Origin: Bacillota bacterium
GTDB taxonomy: Bacteria > Bacillota_A > Clostridia > Lachnospirales > Lachnospiraceae
NCBI GenBank assembly: GCA_023443625.1
Contig: JAEZTQ010000017.1
Coordinates: forward strand, 124,001 to 188,000
Length of the DNA stretch: 64,000 nucleotides
Reading direction: 5' to 3'
Below the pieces are notes generated by a model. It worked only from the letters and a program-made list of their open reading frames with translations. It was not told where the DNA came from and did not search any database. A program made the position numbers and the translations under genes. The first letter of the stretch is position 1; each line of letters begins with the position of its first letter. Below, piece by piece: positions 27,306-36,142 of the stretch.

Positions 27306-27369
27306 TGTGAAAATAAAAAGCGATTTTCACACTTAGAAGTTTGTGCCTGCGTAATCCTCGGCACAAACT
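27305..27369 (+). terminator. Two tandem perfect hairpins after metK
   Basis: GTGTGAAAAT (27305-27314) pairs with ATTTTCACAC (27323-27332). AGTTTGTGCC (27338-27347) pairs with GGCACAAACT (27360-27369). Both are perfect 10-bp stems. Neither is followed by a clear T-run on the plus strand. They may end metK transcription or act as RNA processing or stabilising sites at the metK/ketosynthase junction. Confidence 0.55.
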
Positions 27370-27424
27370 AACTCAAAGGGAAGGCATGTACTGTTAGTAT
27401 GATAAAAAGTAATTAAGGTGAGTT

Positions 27425-28621
27425 ATGAAAAATATTATTGTTACCGGCATGGGGGTTCTATCTCCTGCCGGTTTTACTTTGGGTGAATTTTGGAAAACAC
27501 TTTATGATGGTAAAGTCACCTATGGTATTGTTGATGAATTTGTGGATAATTCCCAGTGTAGAATTAAAATCGGTGCAAAAATCAAATCATCACAATGGTC
27601 TGAAAATGTAAGTCATGAAATATTAAATACTTATGGTAAAACAGCCTGTTATTCCGTAAGTACTTCCTTGAAGGCGATAAGTAATGCAGAGATTGATTTG
27701 AGCCAAGCAGATAAAGCAAGAATTGCGGTAGTCATTGGGACAACTATGGGTGAAATTGAGGTTGAAGAACGTATAACAAAGTTACTGTGTGAGGACAAGG
27801 CAGTAGATAACAAGCTTTATAAACAGTATCAGACATTTAATATTGTGAAAGCCGTAGCTGATGCAATCGGAGCAAAAGGCTACATGTTTTGCGTACCGGC
27901 AGCCTGCGCAGCGGGGAATTATGCTATTACAATGGGCAAAAAGCTTCTTGATTGGAATTATGCAGATATTGTGATTGCAGGCGGAGTAGATGTATTTTCT
28001 AAAGTTGCATTTGCCGGATTTCAAAGATTGTTGTCTTTAACAACAGACCTATGCAGACCCTTTGACAAAAATCGTAAGGGACTGGTTGTTGGCGAGGGTT
28101 GCGGCATTGTTATACTGGAAAGAGAAGGGTACAGGCCAAAACAGAAAGTCTATGGCAGGATATTAGGGACAGGTCTCTCGTCCAATGCATATCATATGAC
28201 GGCGCCTCATTGTAAGGGTGATGGTGAATTGTATTCTATGAAAAAGGCTGCGGAGGATGCTAATATTTCATTAAGAGACATTGACTATATTTCAGCCCAT
28301 GGAACTGGTACAAAGGCAAATGATAAGATTGAAACTCTGGCTATCAAAAGATTATTTGGAAAACATAGTCCACCTCCGGTAAGCTCAATAAAATCCATGC
28401 TGGGTCATTCTATGGGTGCTGCAAGCATGTTGGAGCTCATAGCATGTCTGTTGATGTTGCATGAAAATACATTATTACCAACGATAAACTATGAAACAAA
28501 GGATGAGGAGTGCGATTTGGATGTAGTTGCTAATAAACCACGAAAACAGAAAAGCAAATATATAATGTCGAATTCCTTTGCATTTGGTGGGCAGACAAGC
28601 AGTGTGGTAATTGGAGCATAG
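27425..28621 (+). CDS. Beta-ketoacyl-ACP synthase (FabF-like), ketosynthase 1
   Basis: A 398-residue thiolase-fold ketosynthase with an intact triad: Cys161 in PAACAAGN, His292 in SAHGTGT and His328 in LGHSMGA. It opens VTGMGVLSPAG and closes SNSFAFGGQTSSVV. It would condense malonyl-ACP with an acyl primer. AAGGTG lies 6 nt before the ATG. It is followed within 5 bp by a half-length ketosynthase-like protein, an arrangement repeated at 29636-31271, which recalls KS/chain-length-factor pairs of type II polyketide synthases. Probably the first gene of a long operon, since hairpins separate it from metK. Confidence 0.93.
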   Translation: MKNIIVTGMGVLSPAGFTLGEFWKTLYDGKVTYGIVDEFVDNSQCRIKIGAKIKSSQWSENVSHEILNTYGKTACYSVSTSLKAISNAEIDLSQADKARIAVVIGTTMGEIEVEERITKLLCEDKAVDNKLYKQYQTFNIVKAVADAIGAKGYMFCVPAACAAGNYAITMGKKLLDWNYADIVIAGGVDVFSKVAFAGFQRLLSLTTDLCRPFDKNRKGLVVGEGCGIVILEREGYRPKQKVYGRILGTGLSSNAYHMTAPHCKGDGELYSMKKAAEDANISLRDIDYISAHGTGTKANDKIETLAIKRLFGKHSPPPVSSIKSMLGHSMGAASMLELIACLLMLHENTLLPTINYETKDEECDLDVVANKPRKQKSKYIMSNSFAFGGQTSSVVIGA

Positions 28622-28625
28622 TATT

Positions 28626-29339
28626 ATGATGAGAAGAGTGTATTTAAAAAATAGTGTTTTTTTGAGTGAGAACTTTAATGAGATTGCTCTGCAGGATAAA
28701 AGCATAGATGATATAGGAAAGATGTGTATTGTTACTATAGAAAAGCTTTTAGGTCAATCTGAAGGTGTGGATAAAAATGTCCCTATTTTTTTTGGTTCAG
28801 CTTATAGTTGCTTAAATAGTTTACATAAATTCAATAAAGTTTGCGAAAAATCTGGAGCACTAATGGTCAATCCAAGTTTATTTCCAAACACGGTTCTAAA
28901 TTCCCCATCTTGCAGAGCTGGAATACATTTTAATAATACGAAACCAATATATAATATATCAAATGGTGTGGTCTCAGGTCTTGATGCATTAGGACTTGCG
29001 TATATGTATATAGCGAATGGTGAAATTGATCATGCGATTGTATGTGCTGCTGAGGAAGTTTCTAATATATCATTAAAAATAGAAAATAAGGTATTTATTC
29101 AAAGTTGTGCAGCAATATATTTATCGTCTCAGGTCACTGATGCTGAGATACTGGAATATCGTAAAGAATATGATAAATCATTACGGCCAAATGATAATAA
29201 AAAGCAATATTATGGATCCGTTGATACTCTATACCAAATCTATTGTTTTCTAAAGTATGGTAATAAAGAGAATAGAATTAACATCGAAAGTATCTTGGAT
29301 GCTTATAAAACAACAATTCGACTACGGTTTAACGGGTAG
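28626..29339 (+). CDS. Half-length ketosynthase-like protein 1 (no active Cys)
   Basis: About 237 residues, corresponding to the N-terminal half of a ketosynthase. VNPSLFPNTVLNSPS and ISNGVVSGLDALGLAYMYI match the Ketoacyl-synt_2 (PF13723) type. The nucleophile position is Asn-Gly (ISNGVVSG), and the two catalytic His motifs are absent because the chain stops early. A structural or chain-length-factor-like partner of the preceding ketosynthase is the simplest reading (inference). ATG at 28626 is supported by GGAG 9 nt upstream. An in-frame TTG at 28611 lies inside the upstream gene. Confidence 0.75.
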   Translation: MMRRVYLKNSVFLSENFNEIALQDKSIDDIGKMCIVTIEKLLGQSEGVDKNVPIFFGSAYSCLNSLHKFNKVCEKSGALMVNPSLFPNTVLNSPSCRAGIHFNNTKPIYNISNGVVSGLDALGLAYMYIANGEIDHAIVCAAEEVSNISLKIENKVFIQSCAAIYLSSQVTDAEILEYRKEYDKSLRPNDNKKQYYGSVDTLYQIYCFLKYGNKENRINIESILDAYKTTIRLRFNG

Positions 29340-29403
29340 AACATTAACCCAAAACCAAAATTATTTTACTTGATGATAAAAACATAATGAAAAGAGGAAA
29401 AAA

Positions 29404-29649
29404 ATGAGTTTAGAGAATGAAATAAAAGAAATTGTATCAGTAATTATTCAAGTATCAATAGATGAAATAGATTCTGAAGCATCTTTCTTTGATGACTATG
29501 GCATGGATTCCCTAAGAGCGCTAGAAATTCTAGCTGAGATTGAAAATAGGTATCAGATCATAATCGACCCTGAAAAATTAATGAAGATGACGAATGTTGC
29601 TGAGGTAGTTAATATTACAAGAGAATATCTGGAAAATGGAAAAGTATAA
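29404..29649 (+). CDS. Acyl carrier protein
   Basis: An 81-residue canonical ACP with DYGMDSLRALEILAEIE; the Ser of DSL takes phosphopantetheine. It lies between the two ketosynthase pairs and overlaps the second ketosynthase by 14 nt. GAAAAGAGG precedes the ATG. It is the likely main chain carrier for the two ketosynthases. Confidence 0.93.
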   Translation: MSLENEIKEIVSVIIQVSIDEIDSEASFFDDYGMDSLRALEILAEIENRYQIIIDPEKLMKMTNVAEVVNITREYLENGKV

Positions 29650-30751
29650 AGATGTATATGTTACTGGTGTTGGAATTATATCTAAATTTGGAAATACAAT
29701 AGAAGGTTATTGGACTGAGCTCAACAAAGACAGAATATCTCATATGCAGAGCATTAGTATCAACAATCAACAAACAGTAATCTCTGCTGATATTGTAAGT
29801 GCAATAAAGTATGAAAGTAACTATATAGAATACTTTTTGGAAATCTGTTGCGAAGCAATTTTAAATGCAATAAAGGATGCTGAAATTCATTTAAATAGAC
29901 AAAAGGGTTGTGTAATTGTAGGAACAGGAATGGGAATTGAGGATGCTTTTTTAAGTCGGCAAGATCAGCCACATGACTTTATGTCGCAACTAGAGGCTAA
30001 AATTATAAAAAGGTTGAAAGTAAGAATTAAAGTTATTACTATAGCAAATGCTTGCTGTGCAGGGGTACAATCTATTGCATATGCATTTGATATGTTAAAT
30101 ATCGGCGAATACGATTTTGTTATTGCAGGAGGGGTAGAAGCTTTCTCATATATCACATACTGTGGATTTAAAAGGCTTAATTCTATTGACGAAACAGGCT
30201 GTAAGCCCTTTGATAAAAATAGAAAGGGGATATATGTGGGCGATGGAGCAGTTTTTTTTGCTTTAAGCAGTCACAAACCTAAGCATAGTTATTGTAAACT
30301 ATTAAGCCAGGCAGTAACAAATGATGGATATCACGTTGTAAGTCCTGAGCCGGATGGAATACAAATATCTAGAGCTATAAGACAGACACTTACACGAGCC
30401 AATGTTGCAAGTACTGAAATTGACGTAGTAGTAGCCCATGGAACAGGTACAAAACTAAATGACTGTATTGAAGCAAAAGTATTGTATGAAATATTTGGGG
30501 AGATTAATGTAATTGCACCAAAAGGAAAGATTGGACATACTGGAGGAGCATCGGGTGCATTTGGACTGTTAACTGCAATCTGTACTTTAAAATATCAATG
30601 CTTACCTCATATTGTGAACTTGAAAGAGTTTGATGAGACGATGAAAATAAATCCTGTGATGTTTAAGAAAAAGAACCAAAGCATTAAAAACGTGATAGTA
30701 GACTGTTTTGCCTTTGGTGGAACAAATGCTGTTTTGCTTTGTGGGTTATGA
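29636..30751 (+). CDS. Beta-ketoacyl-ACP synthase, ketosynthase 2
   Basis: A 371-residue ketosynthase. The triad is Cys140 (NACCAGVQ), His268 (VAHGTGT) and His301 (IGHTGGASG). It opens VTGVGIISKFGN and closes DCFAFGGTNAVLL. It is shorter than typical FabF (about 410) and distinct in sequence from ketosynthase 1, so the pair may handle different chain lengths or substrates (inference). It overlaps the ACP upstream and almost touches half-ketosynthase 2 downstream. Confidence 0.92.
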   Translation: MEKYKDVYVTGVGIISKFGNTIEGYWTELNKDRISHMQSISINNQQTVISADIVSAIKYESNYIEYFLEICCEAILNAIKDAEIHLNRQKGCVIVGTGMGIEDAFLSRQDQPHDFMSQLEAKIIKRLKVRIKVITIANACCAGVQSIAYAFDMLNIGEYDFVIAGGVEAFSYITYCGFKRLNSIDETGCKPFDKNRKGIYVGDGAVFFALSSHKPKHSYCKLLSQAVTNDGYHVVSPEPDGIQISRAIRQTLTRANVASTEIDVVVAHGTGTKLNDCIEAKVLYEIFGEINVIAPKGKIGHTGGASGAFGLLTAICTLKYQCLPHIVNLKEFDETMKINPVMFKKKNQSIKNVIVDCFAFGGTNAVLLCGL

Positions 30752-30752
30752 T

Positions 30753-31271
30753 ATGAAACATATGAATATTGTTATTAAAAAAAGTATATTGATCAGTAAG
30801 AATGAGTTTATTAATAGTGGGTTTAGTCCAGAGAACAACAGGACAATGGATGAGTTTACTAAAAAGGTACTCTTTATAGCAGATAGACTATTCGACAGTG
30901 ATTTTAGTAGTATTAATTCTGAAAACACCGGTGTGGTGTTAACCACACGCTCAGGGCCTTATGAGTCAATTAAAAATATTGCAGCTATAATTAATAATAA
31001 TGGTTATAAAAGCATTAATCCCAGCTTATTTCCTAATGTAATGTTAAGTACTTCGTTGGCGCATTTAGCTATGTATCTAAATATACATGGACCTTCCTGC
31101 GCTTTTTATGATATGGATAGAAATGGTCGTAATGCGTTGGATTACTGTATTATTCAAGTGAAAACAGGAAACTGTGAAGCTATGATTCAGATATGTACGG
31201 ATGAGAATGGTTGGGCAGAAGGTAGATACATAACTCGAAAGGATTGTATATATGAGAGTAGCACTGATTAA
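30753..31271 (+). CDS. Half-length ketosynthase-like protein 2 (no active Cys)
   Basis: A 172-residue chain. INPSLFPNVMLSTSLAHLAM and the following NIHGPSCAFYDMDRNGRNAL match the N-terminal half of ketosynthases (PF13723-like). The Cys nucleophile is replaced (DMDRNGRN) and the C-terminal half is missing. It is even shorter than copy 1. ATG at 30753 follows the ketosynthase 2 stop by one base. The end overlaps the next gene by 20 bp. The repeat of a KS plus half-KS pair argues for a real function rather than decay. Confidence 0.7.
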   Translation: MKHMNIVIKKSILISKNEFINSGFSPENNRTMDEFTKKVLFIADRLFDSDFSSINSENTGVVLTTRSGPYESIKNIAAIINNNGYKSINPSLFPNVMLSTSLAHLAMYLNIHGPSCAFYDMDRNGRNALDYCIIQVKTGNCEAMIQICTDENGWAEGRYITRKDCIYESSTD

Positions 31272-32556
31272 TCCTAAAGGGACGATATTTAGCAAAACTG
31301 AAAGAATGACTGAGTTTTTAGAGCAGTCTGTTACAATGGGAAGCTTTCGGCATTTCTGGTCAGCACCATGCTTGGGACTTTTAACAATTGCAGCGTACCT
31401 TCCGCCTGAATGGGAAGCTCATTATATTGATGAAAATTATATAGATATTGATTTTAATCTACCTTATGACATGGTATGTATCAGTGCCATGACTGTACAG
31501 GCAACAAGAGCATATGAAATTGCTAAAATATATAGAAGTAAGAATATTTTGACTGTGATGGGAGGAATTCATGCTACTGTACTGCCCGACGAGGCAATGC
31601 AACATGCTGATGTAGTTATTGCTGGTGAAGGAGAAGTTTTATTCCCACAATTTATTAGTGATTATATTATGCATAAATATAAAAACTTATATAGAGAAGA
31701 TAAAGTTGGATTATATGATCTAAAAAATTGCATTGCTCCAAGATATGATCTTATTAAAAGTTATAACTACCCAATTGTTAATCTATATACAACTAGAGGC
31801 TGCCCTAGAAAATGCAATTTCTGCTGTGCTTCCAATGTCTATGGAGTAAAGTACAGACGAAAGTCAAACCATCAAATTTTACTTGAAATAGATATCATTA
31901 AAAATTTATATCCGGACAAGTTGTTATTATTTGCAGATGATAATTTATTTGTAATGAGAGAAAAGAGTAAGGAATTACTAAAACGCCTGACAGATTACAA
32001 AATGCGTTGGATTGCACAAACAGATATTACAATTGCAGAGGATGAGGAATTAATACGACTCATGGCAGAAGCAGGGTGCCAGTGGATTGTTATTGGATTT
32101 GAGAGTGTATCAGAGAAGAGTCTAAAAGGTATTGAGAGTAAAAGTTTTAAATATCAATATTTACACAGCTACCAGGATAAAATTAAAAAAATCCAGTCCT
32201 ATGGTATTGGAATATATGGAACCTTCATTGTCGGGCTTGATGAAGATGGTACTGAAATATTTGATAGAACAGCAGATTTTATTATTAATAATAGTCTATA
32301 TGGGGCCAATATAACAGTCCCTACACCTCTGCCCGGTACTGACTTAAGAGTAAAATTGGAGAATGAAAATCGTATTGCAAGTAATCAATGGGAAAATTAT
32401 ACCTTATGGGATGTCGTAACCATTCCCAAGGGAATGAGTAAGGTTGAGTTAGAAGACGGACTCTTATATATGTATAAAATAATAACACAACAGAATAATG
32501 CAAATGAGAGAATGAAATATTTGTTAAAAAACCTAAGACAGGTTAAGAAGATGTAA
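31252..32556 (+). CDS. Cobalamin-binding radical SAM protein B1
   Basis: A 434-residue protein. The N-terminal B12-binding Rossmann domain (1-150) has APCLGLLTIAAYLP, VMGGIHATVLPDEA and IAGEGE. The radical SAM core holds CX3CX2C in TTRGCPRKCNFCCASNVYG. The C-terminal part has NITVPTPLPGTDL and a WENYTLWDVV block. This fits the BchE/HpnP-like group that does methylation or ring chemistry on unactivated carbons. It is one of five close paralogues (also 36143, 39056, 40472, 54408). It is followed by an ACP, so an acyl-ACP substrate is plausible (inference). Confidence 0.88.
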   Translation: MRVALINPKGTIFSKTERMTEFLEQSVTMGSFRHFWSAPCLGLLTIAAYLPPEWEAHYIDENYIDIDFNLPYDMVCISAMTVQATRAYEIAKIYRSKNILTVMGGIHATVLPDEAMQHADVVIAGEGEVLFPQFISDYIMHKYKNLYREDKVGLYDLKNCIAPRYDLIKSYNYPIVNLYTTRGCPRKCNFCCASNVYGVKYRRKSNHQILLEIDIIKNLYPDKLLLFADDNLFVMREKSKELLKRLTDYKMRWIAQTDITIAEDEELIRLMAEAGCQWIVIGFESVSEKSLKGIESKSFKYQYLHSYQDKIKKIQSYGIGIYGTFIVGLDEDGTEIFDRTADFIINNSLYGANITVPTPLPGTDLRVKLENENRIASNQWENYTLWDVVTIPKGMSKVELEDGLLYMYKIITQQNNANERMKYLLKNLRQVKKM

Positions 32557-32576
32557 TTATGGTTAAGGAGATAATC

Positions 32577-32843
32577 ATGGATAACAAAAATTACATTGAA
32601 CAAGAGATTATAAAAGTTTTTGCGGATATATTGGAGGTAAATGTTGAAGTTATTCAATTAAGCTCAACATTTGATGATCTAGAAATTGACTCTATACTCT
32701 TCATAAGATTGGTAGTTCAATGTGAAACTAAGTATAACATTCAATTTGAAGATGAGATGTTATTGATGTCAAAATTCTCAGATGTTTTATCTTTTGTAAA
32801 ATACATACAAGAAAGATGCTATGCTAAATATGGAGATGCCTAA
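32577..32843 (+). CDS. Acyl carrier protein
   Basis: An 88-residue ACP with DLEIDSILFIRLVVQCETKY; Ser of DSI is the phosphopantetheine site. ATG at 32577 follows AAGGAG at 32565-32570; an in-frame ATG at 32559 lies before that site. Its end overlaps the acyltransferase gene, which probably charges it or a sister ACP with malonate. Confidence 0.92.
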   Translation: MDNKNYIEQEIIKVFADILEVNVEVIQLSSTFDDLEIDSILFIRLVVQCETKYNIQFEDEMLLMSKFSDVLSFVKYIQERCYAKYGDA

Positions 32844-33738
32844 TTGCATTATCGCTTTTCCAGGACGGGATGCAGTAGTAAAAGGAATGAGTAACACTTT
32901 TTTAGATAAATTTTCGCTAGTTAAACAAGTCTTTGAAAAAGCAAGTTATTTCATGAGTTATGATATCGCAAAGGCATGTTACTCTGGTACTTTGATAGAT
33001 GAAAGATGGCAAACAATATGCTTAATAACCCATTGCTATGCCGTCTATAAGGTGCTTGAAAGCTTGTATGGCAGGCCTGCAGCTTTTGCAGGCTACAGCC
33101 AGGGAGAATTTGCTGCTTGTACGGCATCAGGGGTCTTTGAATTTCCGGGGATACTGGGTCTTGTGTATCATCTTGAACACTTGTTGTATTCAGAAAAAGG
33201 TGATTATGAGTGCATGTACCGGATGATAGATATCAGTACCAATACCTTAATGGATTGCTGTCATGCTATTGATAGTAGGGAAGTAAATGTGAGTATTAGT
33301 GCCTATATATCGGATACACAAAATATTATTTCCGGTAAACTTAATGATGTAAAAAAAGTCATTGGGTTAGCGAAACAGAAAGGGGCTAGATGGGCAATTG
33401 ATTTACAAGCAGGTAGAGCGTACCATAGCTCTTTGTGTCGTAGTACAGCTCAAAAGGCCAGACCGTATTTTGATGAAACTAGAATTTGTGATGCTATAGC
33501 ACCTGTATACAGCTGCTATGATGGGATGAAATGTTCTGATGCTGAAGTTATTAGAGGTAAGTTATCGATGCAAATCAGTCATCCGATTCAGTGGAGTAAA
33601 ATAGTAACGAATGCCATCAGTGATGGCATTTTTAATATGATCGAAATCGGACCAGGATGTACGGTTTCAGCCAATACTCGGATAGCTGATAGTAGAATGA
33701 ATTGCAGGTGGGTTGGGAAAACAGATGATTTATGGTGA
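32821..33738 (+). CDS. Malonyl-CoA:ACP acyltransferase-like (FabD family)
   Basis: A 305-residue protein. The active-site serine is Ser93 in AGYSQGEFAA (GxSxGE motif with Tyr for the usual His). The catalytic His is His202 in GRAYHSSL. The opening FPGRDAVVKGMS stands for the usual FPGQGxQxxGM, with Gly-Gln replaced. The conserved Arg of malonyl-specific enzymes is not obvious, so the acyl group may not be malonyl. It overlaps the ACP gene by 23 bp and was probably duplicated from primary metabolism. Confidence 0.85.
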   Translation: MLNMEMPNCIIAFPGRDAVVKGMSNTFLDKFSLVKQVFEKASYFMSYDIAKACYSGTLIDERWQTICLITHCYAVYKVLESLYGRPAAFAGYSQGEFAACTASGVFEFPGILGLVYHLEHLLYSEKGDYECMYRMIDISTNTLMDCCHAIDSREVNVSISAYISDTQNIISGKLNDVKKVIGLAKQKGARWAIDLQAGRAYHSSLCRSTAQKARPYFDETRICDAIAPVYSCYDGMKCSDAEVIRGKLSMQISHPIQWSKIVTNAISDGIFNMIEIGPGCTVSANTRIADSRMNCRWVGKTDDLW

Positions 33739-33741
33739 GCT

Positions 33742-36129
33742 ATGGTTATTAATATAAATGAAATAAATGCTAGACACAAGAATCAGGTAGGAAGTAAGGC
33801 ATATCAAATAAGCCGATTGTCTACCCTAAGCTATCATGTTTGCACAGGATATGTTCTAACAATAGATTTTTTTAAGAGCTATTGTGAGTATAATAATATC
33901 GAATTAAGCAATTCAGATATATCAGAGCAAATATGTTCTGGCAAGTTTGATATAGATTTAATAAAGATACTCGAAAGCATTTTCAAAGAAGTAACACTAC
34001 ATGCAAAAGCTGTGGTAGTACGCTCATCGGCACTAGAAGAGGATGGTATAGAAAAATCCTATGCCGGTATTTTTGAAAGCGTAGTTGATGTAAAAAGTTA
34101 TGACTGTATGCTTCTAGCAATAAAAAAAGTATGGTGTTCTTGTTTTTCGGAAGCAGCAAATGAGTATAGAGAGAATAGGTTACAAAATCCTACATTAATG
34201 GCTGTTATTATACAAGAAATGGTAGATTGTGATAAAGCGGGTGTTGCTTTCACTCGTAACCCGGTTACCAAAAAGAAAGAGATAGTAATTGAAGCTTGTA
34301 AAGGAAACAATGCAGATATCATAAACAATAGTAAAAAAGCTATTAGATATTATATCAACTCCAAGGTGATACGAGATGGAAAGCAGAGGGTTTTGGCGAG
34401 AAGAGAATTAGTAAATTTAATTCAAACAGCTACAAAACTGGAAAAGGATTTTGGGTATCCCTGTGACTTTGAGTGGGGTATGAAAAACAAAAAGCTGTAT
34501 ATATTTCAGGTAAGGCCCATAACAGCAGAGCATATTCATGACATTTATACAAAACCAAAGGTTGATGATTTGGACTGTATTTTGTTGGACAGATATGCTG
34601 AACCTGCTACTGTATGCTATTTATCTTTGTTAGAATCCTGGCAGGATAGAATATATCTGAGTTTTTACAATCGTAAACCGGGAGTTGAATTTGATCTTAA
34701 ACCTCTCAATTTTTTATACAACCGTGTATACTGGAATGTCAAATATCAGAAGAAATATTTTGAAGACAAGGGTAATAGTTCGCTTATAAAAAAAATATCC
34801 TTCAGCTTGCTTATACATAAGGGATATGGTAATTGGTATAAACGGTTACCTCGGTATATGAGAAATATTCGTTGTTTTAAGAAAAAACTGAATCAAACTT
34901 CAAATTATAGCAGTTTGATTGACTTACTAGATCAAATAATAGATAACTTTTGCATTTTTATTGGAAAAGACCACTTTAGATTTTTAGGAATTGCACAAAT
35001 TTTATATAGTAAGTTGGAAGATATTTGTACAACTGCCGGTTGCGATAAGCAGCAGATAGCATGGCTGATAGGTAAGCAAACCAACAAGAATCAAACGGTA
35101 TTGGCAAATAATGAGTTGCTAGATCTGGTTCAGTCAATAGATAAAGATGAAAATCTCAAGCTACTATTTAGTCAAAATGAATCGGGTATAGTGTTGGATG
35201 AAATATGGAGCAATCGCGATTATTCAGCATTTTTAGAGAGGTTTCAAGGATTCATATCAAAACATGGTCACAGAGGAATTGATTGTGACGATTTGTACTA
35301 CCCCCATTGGAATGAAGATCCAAGTAAAGTTATCTCACTAATAAAACAACTTTATGACAATCATTCCTTGCTTGATACTGATGGAACGGATAATAGAGAT
35401 GTGGACAAGATTAATTATAAAATCACCTGTGTAGGTTCACAAAATCACATAGGCATTACTAGAGTGTGGAAGCAATGGACTATTAGACATCTAATTAAGT
35501 TGACAAGTGAATATATGTGCCTCAGAGAAAATCAAAGGTATTATTTTGATATGAGCTGGGTTTTGATTAGAGAAATTCTTTTAAAATTATCGGAATATTA
35601 CACTATAAAGGGTGTAATTACTAAAAAGCAAGATATTTTCCATATGACCATTGATGAGATTAAGGATGGAATTGTATATTCGAATTATATGGTAGGAGGT
35701 GATATTATTGAACATAGAAAAAATAATTATGAGCAATCAAAAACATCTACGCCATCATATATAATCAAAAATTCTGTTAATGTATCAGTTCAAAAAGCAG
35801 GCAAGTTTAAAAGTTATAAAGTAATGGGAATAAGCGGCGGGGTAGCTGCCGGAAGGATAAAAATCATCAATAGTCTGGATGACTTGGGAAGTGTGAAGCC
35901 AAAGGATATCGCTGTGGTTAAGACTTTCCACCCAAGCTGGACGCCTGTTTTAAAAGTTATATCTGGACTAATCATGAATTATGGGAATATTTTATCACAT
36001 GGTGCTGTAGTTGCCAGAGAGTATGGCATACCCGTTGTGGTTTTTAATGGTAATGCAGCGAATGTCTTTATAGATGGAGATCTAGTCGAGGTGAATGGAT
36101 CCACTGGTAGAATAAAAATCTTAGAGTAA
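33742..36129 (+). CDS. PEP synthase/rifampicin phosphotransferase-like dikinase
   Basis: A 795-residue protein. Residues 1-280 are a PPDK-type ATP-binding domain (VVVRSSALEEDGIEKSYAG, AGVAFTRNPV, FEWGMKNKKLYIFQVRPITA). The middle (300-700) is a long helical region of no clear family. The C-terminal 100 residues are the swivelling phosphohistidine domain, with His753 in NILSHGAVVAREYGIP. Placing the His domain last with no PEP/pyruvate-binding barrel matches rifampicin phosphotransferase, which moves the beta-phosphate of ATP to a substrate hydroxyl. It may phosphorylate a pathway intermediate, perhaps to prime dehydration, or act in self-protection (inference). It follows the acyltransferase by 3 bp. 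Confidence 0.8.
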   Translation: MVININEINARHKNQVGSKAYQISRLSTLSYHVCTGYVLTIDFFKSYCEYNNIELSNSDISEQICSGKFDIDLIKILESIFKEVTLHAKAVVVRSSALEEDGIEKSYAGIFESVVDVKSYDCMLLAIKKVWCSCFSEAANEYRENRLQNPTLMAVIIQEMVDCDKAGVAFTRNPVTKKKEIVIEACKGNNADIINNSKKAIRYYINSKVIRDGKQRVLARRELVNLIQTATKLEKDFGYPCDFEWGMKNKKLYIFQVRPITAEHIHDIYTKPKVDDLDCILLDRYAEPATVCYLSLLESWQDRIYLSFYNRKPGVEFDLKPLNFLYNRVYWNVKYQKKYFEDKGNSSLIKKISFSLLIHKGYGNWYKRLPRYMRNIRCFKKKLNQTSNYSSLIDLLDQIIDNFCIFIGKDHFRFLGIAQILYSKLEDICTTAGCDKQQIAWLIGKQTNKNQTVLANNELLDLVQSIDKDENLKLLFSQNESGIVLDEIWSNRDYSAFLERFQGFISKHGHRGIDCDDLYYPHWNEDPSKVISLIKQLYDNHSLLDTDGTDNRDVDKINYKITCVGSQNHIGITRVWKQWTIRHLIKLTSEYMCLRENQRYYFDMSWVLIREILLKLSEYYTIKGVITKKQDIFHMTIDEIKDGIVYSNYMVGGDIIEHRKNNYEQSKTSTPSYIIKNSVNVSVQKAGKFKSYKVMGISGGVAAGRIKIINSLDDLGSVKPKDIAVVKTFHPSWTPVLKVISGLIMNYGNILSHGAVVAREYGIPVVVFNGNAANVFIDGDLVEVNGSTGRIKILE

Positions 36130-36142
36130 TGGAAGTGAAGAG

